Origin: Marivivens sp. | GTDB lineage: Bacteria; Pseudomonadota; Alphaproteobacteria; Rhodobacterales; Rhodobacteraceae | Reading direction: 5' to 3' | Assembly: GCA_030827165.1 (NCBI GenBank) | Contig: JAURFB010000023.1 | Location: 1-33,292 of the forward strand | DNA: 33,292 nucleotides | Shown here: positions 23,625-31,003 of the stretch, piece by piece | Layout of the letters: each line of letters opens with the position of its first letter | Position numbering within the stretch: the first letter of the stretch is position 1 | The notes under the pieces: model-generated | Told to the model about the DNA's origin: nothing | Seen by the model: only the letters and a program-made list of their open reading frames with translations | Database searches by the model: none | Position numbers and translations under genes: made by a program

Positions 23625-24418
23625 CTTCCGGCCTTGTCCTTCATCAGCGCGATGAGATCTTGCATCCGCAGATCGACCCACAGCCGCAGATCGTTCACGA
23701 TATCCACATAGTCCACCAGGATCGGCGCGACAGATGGCACTGCCTCAGCCAGCCGTGGCGCGAGATTGTAGACCATCAACGCAATAATGGCGACCAAAAG
23801 GATCAAGCTGAAACCAAGCCGAAAACCTGAACGCTGACCTCTTTCCCGCTTCTCGACCACTTCCGGTTCGTCAGATCCGCGCTCGTCAGCCGAACGCAGG
23901 CTGGAATTGAAATCTTCGATATCCGGCAAAAGATCGCTGCGCGAGCCGGCTCCGGCTTTGGATGGCAGGGGGGCCATTTCGCCTTTCAACCGGGCCATGC
24001 GGCGGCGAACTTCCTCGACCCTCTGGGTTTCCTGATCCGGTTCTTCATCAATTCCAAGGTCAGGCTGACTTTGAAGGCCCGCCGCAGCCTCTTCGCGGCG
24101 CTGGGCCTCTTCACGTGCCGCTTCCTCTTTCAGAATGTCAGCGACAGATGAGGAAAGCGGCTTGCGCTCTCTTGCTGGCGGCGGAACCCAAAGATCGTCG
24201 TCGTCAGAGTCATCGAACTCTTCAGCGTCTTGGGCCGGCGAACCAAGGGTTTCGCTCTCTTGGGGAGCCGCAAGGACCTCTTCTTCCGAAAACGAGGCGC
24301 CGGGGCGTTCGAACCATGTAAAACCACAATTTGAACACTGCACATCCCGCCCGCCGGCAGGAATGACATCATCCGGGACTTCGTATTGTGCGCCGCAGTT
24401 GGGGCAAATCAACCGCAT
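23621..24418 (-). CDS. MJ0042-type zinc-ribbon, single-pass membrane protein
   Basis: A 265-residue protein starting MRLICPNCGAQYEVPDDVIP and carrying a zinc ribbon with Cys5, Cys8, Cys28 and Cys31, the MJ0042 family pattern. Residues about 40-200 are acidic and low-complexity (an Asp run near DDSDDDDLWVPP, then Glu/Arg-rich helices). One membrane helix lies near residues 205-223 (RLGFSLILLVAIIALMVYNL), and a C-terminal segment of about 40 residues should be periplasmic. This architecture, with a zinc ribbon at the cytoplasmic face tethered by a long disordered linker, recurs in alphaproteobacteria next to ftsEX-like operons; function is unknown. It diverges from ftsE with 171 bases between starts. 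Confidence 0.85.
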   Translation of the reverse strand: MRLICPNCGAQYEVPDDVIPAGGRDVQCSNCGFTWFERPGASFSEEEVLAAPQESETLGSPAQDAEEFDDSDDDDLWVPPPARERKPLSSSVADILKEEAAREEAQRREEAAAGLQSQPDLGIDEEPDQETQRVEEVRRRMARLKGEMAPLPSKAGAGSRSDLLPDIEDFNSSLRSADERGSDEPEVVEKRERGQRSGFRLGFSLILLVAIIALMVYNLAPRLAEAVPSVAPILVDYVDIVNDLRLWVDLRMQDLIALMKDKAGS

Positions 24419-24525
24419 CCGAAATGTCCTTTCCGCTCGATTGGTCTCGGCAGTTGCCTGCCATGACAGCTTTTGTCTACCAGCTAGGGTCGGGCGCGCC
24501 AAGAGTTTGCACGCCCCTGACGCAC

Positions 24526-24552
24526 GCCACGATTGATGTTGCGTGGCTTTTT
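24526..24552 (+). terminator. Hairpin plus T5 upstream of ftsE (attenuator-like)
   Basis: GCCACG (24526-24531) pairs with CGTGGC (24542-24547) around a ten-base loop and is followed directly by TTTTT (24548-24552). It lies 37 bases before the proposed ftsE start, in the intergenic region, and points toward ftsE. As a terminator it has a short stem and is of modest strength. No upstream rightward gene needs terminating (the neighbour is divergent), so if real it would act as an attenuator or pause for ftsEX-plsC. It could be chance. Confidence 0.35.
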
Positions 24553-24589
24553 GGGCAGAACCGGAGCAAGCGGCAAAAAGGGGCCTCTC

Positions 24590-25264
24590 GTGATCGAACT
24601 CGAAAGAGTTGCCTATACCTACGGCGGCGCCGAACTTTTCGCCGACCTTTCCATGACGCTTGCTCCCGGCTCGTTTCATTTTCTCACCGGTCCTTCAGGC
24701 GTCGGAAAGACTACGCTTCTCAAGATGTGTTATGGCGAACTGATCGCGACCTCTGGGATGGTGCGGATCTTTGGACAGAATTCCCGCGAGATGGACCGCG
24801 ATCAAATTGCGCTTGCCCGCCGCCGCATCGGGGTCGTGCATCAGGATTGTCAGTTTCAGGACCATTTGCCGATGGCCGAAAACGTGGCCCTGCCTCTGAC
24901 AGTTTGCGGGCGGCAGGAGGAAGCCGACGAATACCTGAGCGACCTTTTGGCATGGGTCGGGCTTTCAGATCAGGCCGGCCAGCTTCCGCCCCAGCTCTCG
25001 GGCGGCGAACGTCAAAGGGCGGCGCTGGCGCGGGCGGTCATCATGTCGCCCGAGGTTGTGATTGCCGATGAGCCCACGGGCAATATTGATTGGGAGATGT
25101 CGCAAAGGCTTTTGACCCTGCTTGTCGAGCTGAACAAGATGGGAAAGACCGTTTTGGTTGCTACCCATGATCTCAACTTGATCCGCGCCGCAAAAACGCA
25201 GGTTTCGGCCCGCGTGTTGCGGTTGCGTGGCGGTCAGTTGCAAGCGGCGGGGGCCGAGCTGTGA
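24590..25264 (+). CDS. ftsE: Cell-division ABC transporter ATP-binding protein FtsE
   Basis: A 224-residue ABC ATPase from a GTG start at 24590. Walker A is GPSGVGKTT (34-42), the Q-loop Gln85 lies in HQDCQFQD, the signature is LSGGERQR (136-143), Walker B VVIADEP (156-162) and the H-loop His193 in THD. HFLTGPSGVGKTTLLKMCYG is the FtsE-specific version of the Walker region. FtsE with FtsX senses or drives activation of cell-wall hydrolases at the divisome. AGGGG six bases before GTG supports this start over an ATG 57 bases upstream that falls inside the hairpin. ftsX starts within the ftsE stop (GTGA). Confidence 0.94.
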   Translation: MIELERVAYTYGGAELFADLSMTLAPGSFHFLTGPSGVGKTTLLKMCYGELIATSGMVRIFGQNSREMDRDQIALARRRIGVVHQDCQFQDHLPMAENVALPLTVCGRQEEADEYLSDLLAWVGLSDQAGQLPPQLSGGERQRAALARAVIMSPEVVIADEPTGNIDWEMSQRLLTLLVELNKMGKTVLVATHDLNLIRAAKTQVSARVLRLRGGQLQAAGAEL

Positions 25265-26154
25265 GCGATTGGACCTCCGTCCTTGTCGGCGATCCGCGGG
25301 CTGATCGCATGGTCCCCAAAACGGGGTTTACGGTCCAGTTGACGGTATTCAGCGCGGCGGCGATGGCATTCCTGGCGGTCTTCGCGCTGGCGTTGTCGCT
25401 TGCAACAGAGCGTCTGGCCGATCGCTGGTCTGCCGAGCTGGCTCGCACCTCGACCCTCCGCATTTCCGCGCCGCAAGATCAGATCGCCGCCCAAACCGAG
25501 GCTGCGCTTCGGGTCTTGCAAACGACGCCGGGCGTAGGTTCGGCCCGTGCGCTGAGCGACGAAGAACAGATCGCCCTGCTCGAGCCGTGGTTTGGCCCCG
25601 ACCTGCCCGTTGCCTCGCTGCCGATCCCGCGGCTGATCGAGATAGTAGAGACAGGGGATGGCTTTGATGCCACCGGCCTGCGGGCCCGCCTTCAGGCCGA
25701 GGTGCCGGGCGCCGTTCTGGATGACCACACCCGCTGGCGTGCGCCGCTTGTCGCTGCGGCCGACAGGCTCCGTTCGTTGGGCTATATCTCGCTGGCGCTC
25801 ATTGGCGGCGCGACGGCCGCGATGATCACGCTCGCCGCGCAGGCGGCTCTTTCGGCCAATGCGCAAGTCATTCGCGTAATGCGGCTTGTCGGGGCAACCG
25901 ATGCCTTCATTGCGGGTGCCTTTGTGCGCCGGTTCACGCTTCGGGCCTTTGCCGGCGCCGCTTTTGGAGCGATCTCTGGCGCGGCGGGGATCTTCTTTCT
26001 GCCGGAAGCCGACGTTGCAGGCGGCTTTCTAACGGGACTTGGCTTCGAGGGGCTGCATTGGCTGTGGCCGCTTGCTATTCCACCGCTGGCGGGGTTTGTG
26101 GCCTATGTCGCGACCCGCGCCGCCGCGTTTCGCCGTCTTAGGGAGCAGTCATGA
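25261..26154 (+). CDS. ftsX: Cell-division ABC transporter membrane protein FtsX
   Basis: A 297-residue protein with the FtsX topology: a cytoplasmic N-terminal tail, one membrane helix at about 23-48 (GFTVQLTVFSAAAMAFLAVF), a periplasmic domain of about 120 residues, then three further helices near YISLALIGGATAAMITLAAQ, AFAGAAFGAISGAAGIFFLP and WLWPLAIPPLAGFVAYVATR. The segment ANAQVIRVMRLVGATDAFIA matches the conserved cytoplasmic coupling loop (family: E.eI.vMrlvGAT). The GTG start overlaps the ftsE TGA. plsC begins inside its stop codon, giving a fully coupled ftsE-ftsX-plsC unit. Confidence 0.92.
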   Translation: MSDWTSVLVGDPRADRMVPKTGFTVQLTVFSAAAMAFLAVFALALSLATERLADRWSAELARTSTLRISAPQDQIAAQTEAALRVLQTTPGVGSARALSDEEQIALLEPWFGPDLPVASLPIPRLIEIVETGDGFDATGLRARLQAEVPGAVLDDHTRWRAPLVAAADRLRSLGYISLALIGGATAAMITLAAQAALSANAQVIRVMRLVGATDAFIAGAFVRRFTLRAFAGAAFGAISGAAGIFFLPEADVAGGFLTGLGFEGLHWLWPLAIPPLAGFVAYVATRAAAFRRLREQS

Positions 26155-26885
26155 GATACGCCATCCAGTGGGTCCGCTCGCTTGTATTCAACGGTCTTAT
26201 GTATGTGGCGATGGTGCCCTATGCGATCTTGTATCTGCCTTGGGCCATGTTCGATCGCCGCGGGGCGGTTGCTGCGGCGCATGGCTGGACCGGATTTGTC
26301 CTGTGGTCGGCGCGCTGGCTCATAGGGCTCAAGGTGGAATACCGCGGAACGCCGCCAACCGATGCGGTGATGATCGCGCCCAAACATCAATCCTTCTTCG
26401 ATATCATCGCGATCTATTCCGCGATCCCGCGCGGCAAGTTCATCATGAAGCGCGAGCTTCTGTGGACACCAATCGTCGGACAGTATGCGCTGATGGTGGG
26501 CTGTATTCCCGTCAATCGCGGCAAGCGCGCGCAGGCGATCAAGAAGATGCTCGCAGACGTGAAGGCGGGCCGCGCCGATCCGGGGCAGTTGGTGATCTAT
26601 CCGCAAGGCACGCGCGTCGCGCCGGGGGCCAAGAAGCCCTACAAGACCGGCGCGGGGGGTCTTTATCAGGAACTTGGCCAGGATTGCGTTCCGGTGGCTT
26701 GCAATGTCGGGGTGTTCTGGCCCAAGCGGGGCGTCTACCGCAAGCCGGGGACCGCGGTTGTCGAGTTCTTGCCAAGGATACCGGCCGGCAAGCCGATCCC
26801 GGAATTCATGAAAGAGCTTGAACGGGTCGTCGAGACCCGTTCGGATGCGTTGATGAAAGAGGCCGGGTTCGTTTTCCCCGACTAG
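26151..26885 (+). CDS. plsC: 1-acyl-sn-glycerol-3-phosphate acyltransferase family protein
   Basis: A 244-residue lysophosphatidate acyltransferase-family protein with an N-terminal membrane segment (about 10-32). The catalytic HX4D motif is HQSFFD (His79-Asp84) and motif II resembles [18 protein letters not shown]. Motif III, normally F-P-E-G-T-R, reads YPQGTR (150-155), with Gln instead of Glu. Motif IV appears as [12 protein letters not shown]. The reaction would be acylation of the sn-2 position of lysophosphatidate, although related enzymes act on other lyso-lipids such as lyso-ornithine lipid, so substrate is not certain. Translationally coupled to ftsX by a four-base overlap. Its TAG shares CTAG with the convergent accA. 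Confidence 0.88.
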   Translation: MRYAIQWVRSLVFNGLMYVAMVPYAILYLPWAMFDRRGAVAAAHGWTGFVLWSARWLIGLKVEYRGTPPTDAVMIAPKHQSFFDIIAIYSAIPRGKFIMKRELLWTPIVGQYALMVGCIPVNRGKRAQAIKKMLADVKAGRADPGQLVIYPQGTRVAPGAKKPYKTGAGGLYQELGQDCVPVACNVGVFWPKRGVYRKPGTAVVEFLPRIPAGKPIPEFMKELERVVETRSDALMKEAGFVFPD

Positions 26886-27844
26886 GCGGCAAGGCCCTTC
26901 GCGCCAAGAGCAAGGTATTTCTTGCGGCGGTTGTCGCGGATGTCCTTGCCCTTCTTGCCTTTGAACTCGCCCAACATGGCCTTGATGGCGCCCCCGACCG
27001 CGGCGATGGTCGCATCCTTGTCACGGTGGGCGCCGCCCACGGGCTCGGGGATGATCCGGTCGCAGACGCCAAGCTCGGTCAGAGACTGGGCGGTCAGGCG
27101 CAGCGCTTCGGCGGCTTCGCGCATCTTGTCAGCGTCTTTCCAAAGGATCGAGGCGCAGCCTTCAGGCGAGATCACCGAATAGATCGAATGTTCAAGCATG
27201 GCGACGCGATTGGCGGTGGCAAAGGCCACGGCGCCGCCGGAACCGCCTTCGCCAATGATCACGCTGATCAGCGGCACCTTGACCTGCAGGCATTTCTCGG
27301 TCGAACGGGCGATGGCCTCGGACTGGCCGCGCTCTTCGGCGCCCTTGCCGGGATAGGCGCCGGGCGTGTCGACAAGGGTGATGATCGGGATACCGAACTT
27401 GTCGGCCAGCTCCATCAGGCGGATCGCCTTGCGATAGCCCTCGGGGCGGGCCATGCCGAAATTGTGCTCGATCCGGGTTTTCGTATCAAAGCCCTTCTCG
27501 TGGCCGATCACCATCACCGGATTGCCGTCAAGCCGCGCAAGGCCGCCCATCACGGCGTGATCGTCGGCAAAATTCCGGTCGCCGGCAAGGGGCGTGTATT
27601 CGGTGAAGAGCGCGTCGATATAGTCGCGGCAATGCGGCCGGTCGGGGTGGCGGGCGACCTGACATTTCCGCCAGGCGCTGAGATCGGCGTAAAGGTTTTT
27701 CAGAAGGTCGGCCGCCTTCTTGTCGAGGGCCGCCGCTTCTTTTTCGACATCCATCTCCTCGTTGGCCCGCGCCATCGCGCGCAGCTCTTCGGCCTTGCCT
27801 TCGATCTCTGCGAGAGGCTTTTCGAATTCGAGGTAGTTGGTCAT
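26882..27844 (-). CDS. accA: Acetyl-CoA carboxylase carboxyltransferase subunit alpha
   Basis: A 320-residue subunit that, with AccD, transfers the carboxyl group from biotin to acetyl-CoA to make malonyl-CoA for fatty acid synthesis. The start [20 protein letters not shown] and the sequence [20 protein letters not shown] are typical. The core motifs [40 protein letters not shown] and [19 protein letters not shown] are intact. GGAG seven bases before 27844 sets the start; the in-frame extension upstream is not coding. The gene follows the proline-racemase-family gene by 70 bases on the same strand and may have its own promoter. Confidence 0.97.
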   Translation of the reverse strand: MTNYLEFEKPLAEIEGKAEELRAMARANEEMDVEKEAAALDKKAADLLKNLYADLSAWRKCQVARHPDRPHCRDYIDALFTEYTPLAGDRNFADDHAVMGGLARLDGNPVMVIGHEKGFDTKTRIEHNFGMARPEGYRKAIRLMELADKFGIPIITLVDTPGAYPGKGAEERGQSEAIARSTEKCLQVKVPLISVIIGEGGSGGAVAFATANRVAMLEHSIYSVISPEGCASILWKDADKMREAAEALRLTAQSLTELGVCDRIIPEPVGGAHRDKDATIAAVGGAIKAMLGEFKGKKGKDIRDNRRKKYLALGAKGLAA

Positions 27845-27914
27845 CCGCTCACTCCACTGGGCTTCCGCCGATATAAGGCGCGGGCGGAGGCGATTGCAAC
27901 TCGCGATCCGCCAA

Positions 27915-28943
27915 CTAGCGCGCGCCCCATGTATCACTGAGCCGGTATCCTTCGGGCCAGGGATCGGATGGGTCAAGCATGTGCTGGTGCGTGCCGGTGA
28001 TCCAGGCCCGCCCGGAAATTTCGGGCCGGATGGCGGGCCGGCCGCCCACTTGGGTGGTGCCAAGGATCCTTCCAGTGAACTGGGACTCGATGAGCGAAGT
28101 CGCTGTCAGATGGTCGCCCACGCCCATCAGGCCGCGCGCCGCCAGCACCGCCATGCGCGCCGAAAGTGCTGTTCCCGTGGGCGAGCGATCAACCTTTCCG
28201 GGCCGGATCGCCACGGCGGAACGGGCCTCATAGGCACCGTTTCCGCCCGACAGAGGGCCGGCAAAAAGGCAGAACGAAATATGCCGCCAATCCGGATTTT
28301 CGGGGTGGCCGAAGCCCAGAGCCTCATTTGCCGCGGCGGTTATCCGCACGCCGAGGCGGGCGATATCGTGCGCTTCGTCCGGCACAAGGGCAAGGCCGAG
28401 GGCGGCCGCATCGACGACCACGAAACTGTCGCCGCCATAGGCGGTGTCAACCCTCAGGGCTCCGATACCTTCGACCTCGAGCGGCGCGTCGATCCGGGCG
28501 GCAAAGCTCGGCAGGTTTTCAACATGGATCCGCTCGGCCTTGCCGTTCCGGCAATCGGCGCGGACCTGCACGAGCCCGCCGGGCGCCTCGAGGATCATTC
28601 GCGTTTCGGGCTCTGTCATCTCGATGATGCCCGAATCGAGCAGAACGGTCGCCACGCAGATCGAATTGGAGCCCGACATGGGGGGCGTATCCTCGGGCTC
28701 CATGATGATGAAGGCGGCGTCGGCGCGGGGATCTTGCGGCGGCACAAGCAGATTGACGTGCCGGAACACGCCTCCGCGGGGCTCGTTGAGGACGAAATTG
28801 CGCAGGGTTGCGTCGCGCGCGATCCAGCGGCTTTGCTCCCAGAGCGTCTCGCCCGGCGGCGGCGCGACACCGCCAACGATCACGTCACCCACCTCGCCTT
28901 CGGCGTGGGCGGAAATCACATGGATTGTCTTGCTGGTGCGCAT
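27915..28943 (-). CDS. Proline racemase superfamily enzyme, probably trans-3-hydroxy-L-proline dehydratase
   Basis: A 342-residue protein of the proline racemase superfamily (start region [19 protein letters not shown]). Two acid/base residues face each other in these enzymes: Cys/Cys in proline racemase and many 4-hydroxyproline epimerases, and Cys or Ser/Thr in trans-3-hydroxyproline dehydratases. Here the first site reads PPMSGSNS (Ser90) and the second DRSPTGT (Thr256). Thr at the second site argues for dehydration of trans-3-hydroxy-L-proline to pyrroline-2-carboxylate rather than racemisation. The ATG at 28943 is preferred to a GTG at 28979. No pyrroline-2-carboxylate reductase, transporter or hydroxyproline gene is adjacent, so the pathway link is unsupported by context. 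It lies 63 bases after mcl1 on the same strand. Confidence 0.85.
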   Translation of the reverse strand: MRTSKTIHVISAHAEGEVGDVIVGGVAPPPGETLWEQSRWIARDATLRNFVLNEPRGGVFRHVNLLVPPQDPRADAAFIIMEPEDTPPMSGSNSICVATVLLDSGIIEMTEPETRMILEAPGGLVQVRADCRNGKAERIHVENLPSFAARIDAPLEVEGIGALRVDTAYGGDSFVVVDAAALGLALVPDEAHDIARLGVRITAAANEALGFGHPENPDWRHISFCLFAGPLSGGNGAYEARSAVAIRPGKVDRSPTGTALSARMAVLAARGLMGVGDHLTATSLIESQFTGRILGTTQVGGRPAIRPEISGRAWITGTHQHMLDPSDPWPEGYRLSDTWGAR

Positions 28944-29006
28944 GGCGGTCTCGGTGGTTGCTTGGCCTCTGCCTAGCACGCGCCGGGCTGGCGAGGCTAC
29001 CGCGGG

Positions 29007-29966
29007 CTAGTTGCCAGCGATGAGCTCGAACTGCCGCACGATCACCTCGGCCTGCTTCATCGAGGCAATGTCGATCAGCTTGCCCTTGTAGGTCGTGGCC
29101 CCAGCGCCGGCCTTCTTGGCCTCTTCCATCGCCGCAAGGATCGCGCGGGCGTCGGCTACGGCCTCGGCTGAAGGGGTGAAGACCTCGTTGGCAATTGCCA
29201 CCTGCTTGGGGTGGATTGCCCATTTGCCGACCATACCAAGCGTGGCAGACCGCAGCGCTTGGGCGCGGAACCCTTCATCATCCGAGAAATCCCCGAAGGG
29301 GCCGTCGACCGGCAAGACCCCATGGGTCCGGCAGGCGGCGACGATGGCGGTCTGGGCCCAATGCCACGGGTCCGACCAGTATTTCTGCCCCTCGCGGAGC
29401 ATATAGTAATTCTCCTGCGTGCCGCCGATGCCGGTCGTCGCCATGCCCATGGAGGCCGCGAAATCGGCCGCCCCTAGGCTCATCGCCTGAAGGCGGGGCG
29501 AGGCGGCGGCGATTTCTTCCACATGGGCGATGCCGGCGGCGGATTCGATAATGACCTCGAAGCTGATCGGTCTGATCCGACCCTTGGCGCGCTCGACCGC
29601 AGTCACCAGTGCATCAACAGCATAGACATCGGCCGCGCAGCCCACCTTGGGGATCATGATCTGATCGAGCCGGTCGGACGCGTTTTCCAACAGGTCGACG
29701 ACATCGCGATACCAATAGGGGGTATCAAGGCCATTGATCCGCACCGAAAGCGTTTTGCCGCCCCAATCGATATCGCCAATCGCCTCGATGATGTTCTTGC
29801 GGGCCTGCGCCTTGTCATCGGGCGCGACCGAGTCCTCTAGATCGAGGTTGATCACATCCGCCGCACCGGCCGCCATCTTTTCAAAGATCGCCGGTCGCGA
29901 ACCGGGGCCGAACAGCTGGCAACGGTTGGGACGGGCGACAGGAGCGGGCTGGATACGGAAGGACAT
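29007..29966 (-). CDS. mcl1: L-malyl-CoA/beta-methylmalyl-CoA lyase
   Basis: A 319-residue CitE/HpcH-family lyase closely resembling Rhodobacter Mcl1 from the first residues (MSFRIQPAPVARPNRCQLFG). Mg/CoA-site segments include VINLDLEDSVAPDDKAQARK, FEVIIESAAGIAHVEEIAA with the metal-binding Glu, and SLGAADFAASMG with the metal-binding Asp, then MVGKWAIHPKQVAIANEVF. In Rhodobacter the enzyme cleaves beta-methylmalyl-CoA to glyoxylate and propionyl-CoA and handles malyl-CoA in the ethylmalonyl-CoA pathway of acetate assimilation. AAGG precedes the ATG. A promoter with an internal palindrome lies 48-76 bases upstream, in the region shared with the divergent transaminase gene. Confidence 0.96.
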   Translation of the reverse strand: MSFRIQPAPVARPNRCQLFGPGSRPAIFEKMAAGAADVINLDLEDSVAPDDKAQARKNIIEAIGDIDWGGKTLSVRINGLDTPYWYRDVVDLLENASDRLDQIMIPKVGCAADVYAVDALVTAVERAKGRIRPISFEVIIESAAGIAHVEEIAAASPRLQAMSLGAADFAASMGMATTGIGGTQENYYMLREGQKYWSDPWHWAQTAIVAACRTHGVLPVDGPFGDFSDDEGFRAQALRSATLGMVGKWAIHPKQVAIANEVFTPSAEAVADARAILAAMEEAKKAGAGATTYKGKLIDIASMKQAEVIVRQFELIAGN

Positions 29967-30013
29967 GATCGGCCTTGTAATCTTGTTGCGTGGAAAGGTC
30001 TGGGTTTTGGTAG

Positions 30014-30042
30014 ATTATTGCGCACATTGCTGCAAGTGCGAA
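30014..30042 (-). promoter_or_regulatory. Predicted mcl1 promoter
   Basis: Reading leftward, TTCGCA (30042-30037) and AATAAT (30019-30014) are 17 bases apart, matching the sigma-70 consensus at 4 of 6 and 5 of 6 positions. Transcription would begin near 30007, about 40 bases before the mcl1 ATG. The spacer and -35 box are occupied by the palindrome listed separately, which suggests a regulator binding on the core promoter. Confidence 0.45.
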
Positions 30043-30059
30043 TTTGCAGGCGCAGCAAA
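30021..30059. promoter_or_regulatory. Candidate operator: 20-bp palindrome plus TTTGC-N7-GCAAA
   Basis: Positions 30021-30040 form a near-perfect dyad: CGCAC, an unpaired A, TTGC, a central T, GCAA, GTGCG. Immediately beside it TTTGC (30043-30047) and GCAAA (30055-30059) form a second inverted repeat with seven bases between. TTTGCAAA-type half-sites are what I recall for the ScfR/RamB/PccR regulators of short-chain acyl-CoA metabolism, so a regulator of that class is plausible. The identity of the binding protein is inference; the dyads are directly visible. Confidence 0.45.
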
Positions 30060-30139
30060 GCACAAAAGGTCGCGTCCCGCGCCGCTTGACGGCTGCCGCG
30101 CCGCGCGTCAGAGCATGGGCAACTTTGGAGGAGACCACA

Positions 30140-31003
30140 ATGCCCCGCACCGTCTATGTCAACGGCAGCTACCTGCCCGAAGCCGAAGCCACCGTTTCGA
30201 TCTTTGATCGCGGTTTCCTGATGGCCGACGGGGTTTACGAGGTGACGTCGGTTCTCGGCGGCAAGCTGATCGATTTCGGCGGCCACGCCGCGCGGCTTGA
30301 GCGGTCGCTCACCGAGCTCGACATGGCAAGCCCGGTGACGATGGACGCGCTTCTCGAAATCCACCGCGAGCTGGTTCGTCTCAACAGCATCGACGAGGGG
30401 CTGATCTATCTCCAGATCACCCGCGGCAATCCCGGCGATCGGGATTTCGCCTTCCCCGATCCGGAAAAGACCCCCTCGACCATCGTTCTTTTCACCCAAG
30501 CCAAGCCCGGCCTTGCCGACAACCCGACCGCCAGGAAGGGCCTCAAGGTCATCAGCATCGACGACATCCGCTGGGGCCGCCGCGATATCAAGACGGTGCA
30601 GCTTCTCTATCCCTCGATGGGCAAGATGATGGCCAAGAAGGCCGGAGTCGATGACGCGTGGTTTGTCGAGGAAGGCGAAGTGACCGAGGGCACCTCGAAC
30701 AACGCCTATATCGTCAAGGGCGGCAAGATCATCACCCGCGATCTGTCGAGCGATATCTTGCACGGCATCACCCGCGCCGCCGTTCTGCGCTTTGCCCGCG
30801 AGGCGCAGATGGAGGTTGAAGAGCGGTCCTTCACCGTGGCCGAGGCGCAGGGCGCGGACGAGGCCTTCATCACCTCGGCCAGCGCCTTTGTGCTGCCGGT
30901 TGTCGAGATCGACGGCGTGGCGCTGGGCAATGGTGTGCCCGGCCCCGTCGCCACCCGCCTGCGCGAGATCTATCTCGACGAGAGCCGCAAAGCGGCGGTC
31001 TAG
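30140..31003 (+). CDS. D-amino-acid transaminase-like class IV aminotransferase
   Basis: A 287-residue fold-type IV PLP aminotransferase starting MPRTVYVNGSYLPEAEATVS. Visible landmarks: SIFDRGFLMADGVYEVTSVL (residues 20-39), the PLP lysine in RRDIKTVQLLYPSMGKMM (Lys151), and EEGEVTEGTSNNAYIVKGGK with the cofactor-binding Glu and phosphate-contact Thr/Ser. This pattern is closest to D-alanine/D-amino-acid transaminase, though branched-chain and aminodeoxychorismate-lyase members share it. The GGAGGAG ribosome site a few bases before the ATG at 30140 is strong. It diverges from mcl1 and converges on the DODA dioxygenase gene at a shared CTAG. Physiological substrate not evident from context. 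Confidence 0.88.
   Translation: MPRTVYVNGSYLPEAEATVSIFDRGFLMADGVYEVTSVLGGKLIDFGGHAARLERSLTELDMASPVTMDALLEIHRELVRLNSIDEGLIYLQITRGNPGDRDFAFPDPEKTPSTIVLFTQAKPGLADNPTARKGLKVISIDDIRWGRRDIKTVQLLYPSMGKMMAKKAGVDDAWFVEEGEVTEGTSNNAYIVKGGKIITRDLSSDILHGITRAAVLRFAREAQMEVEERSFTVAEAQGADEAFITSASAFVLPVVEIDGVALGNGVPGPVATRLREIYLDESRKAAV

Noticed and set aside
22389-23681. A 430-codon minus-strand frame opposite lysA
   Set aside because: Shadow frame; it also runs through the zinc-ribbon gene end without any domain.
24533-24589. Nineteen-residue N-terminal extension of FtsE from an upstream ATG
   Set aside because: The extension is basic and unlike FtsE, its ATG lies in the loop of a hairpin, and a good AGGGG site precedes the GTG at 24590.
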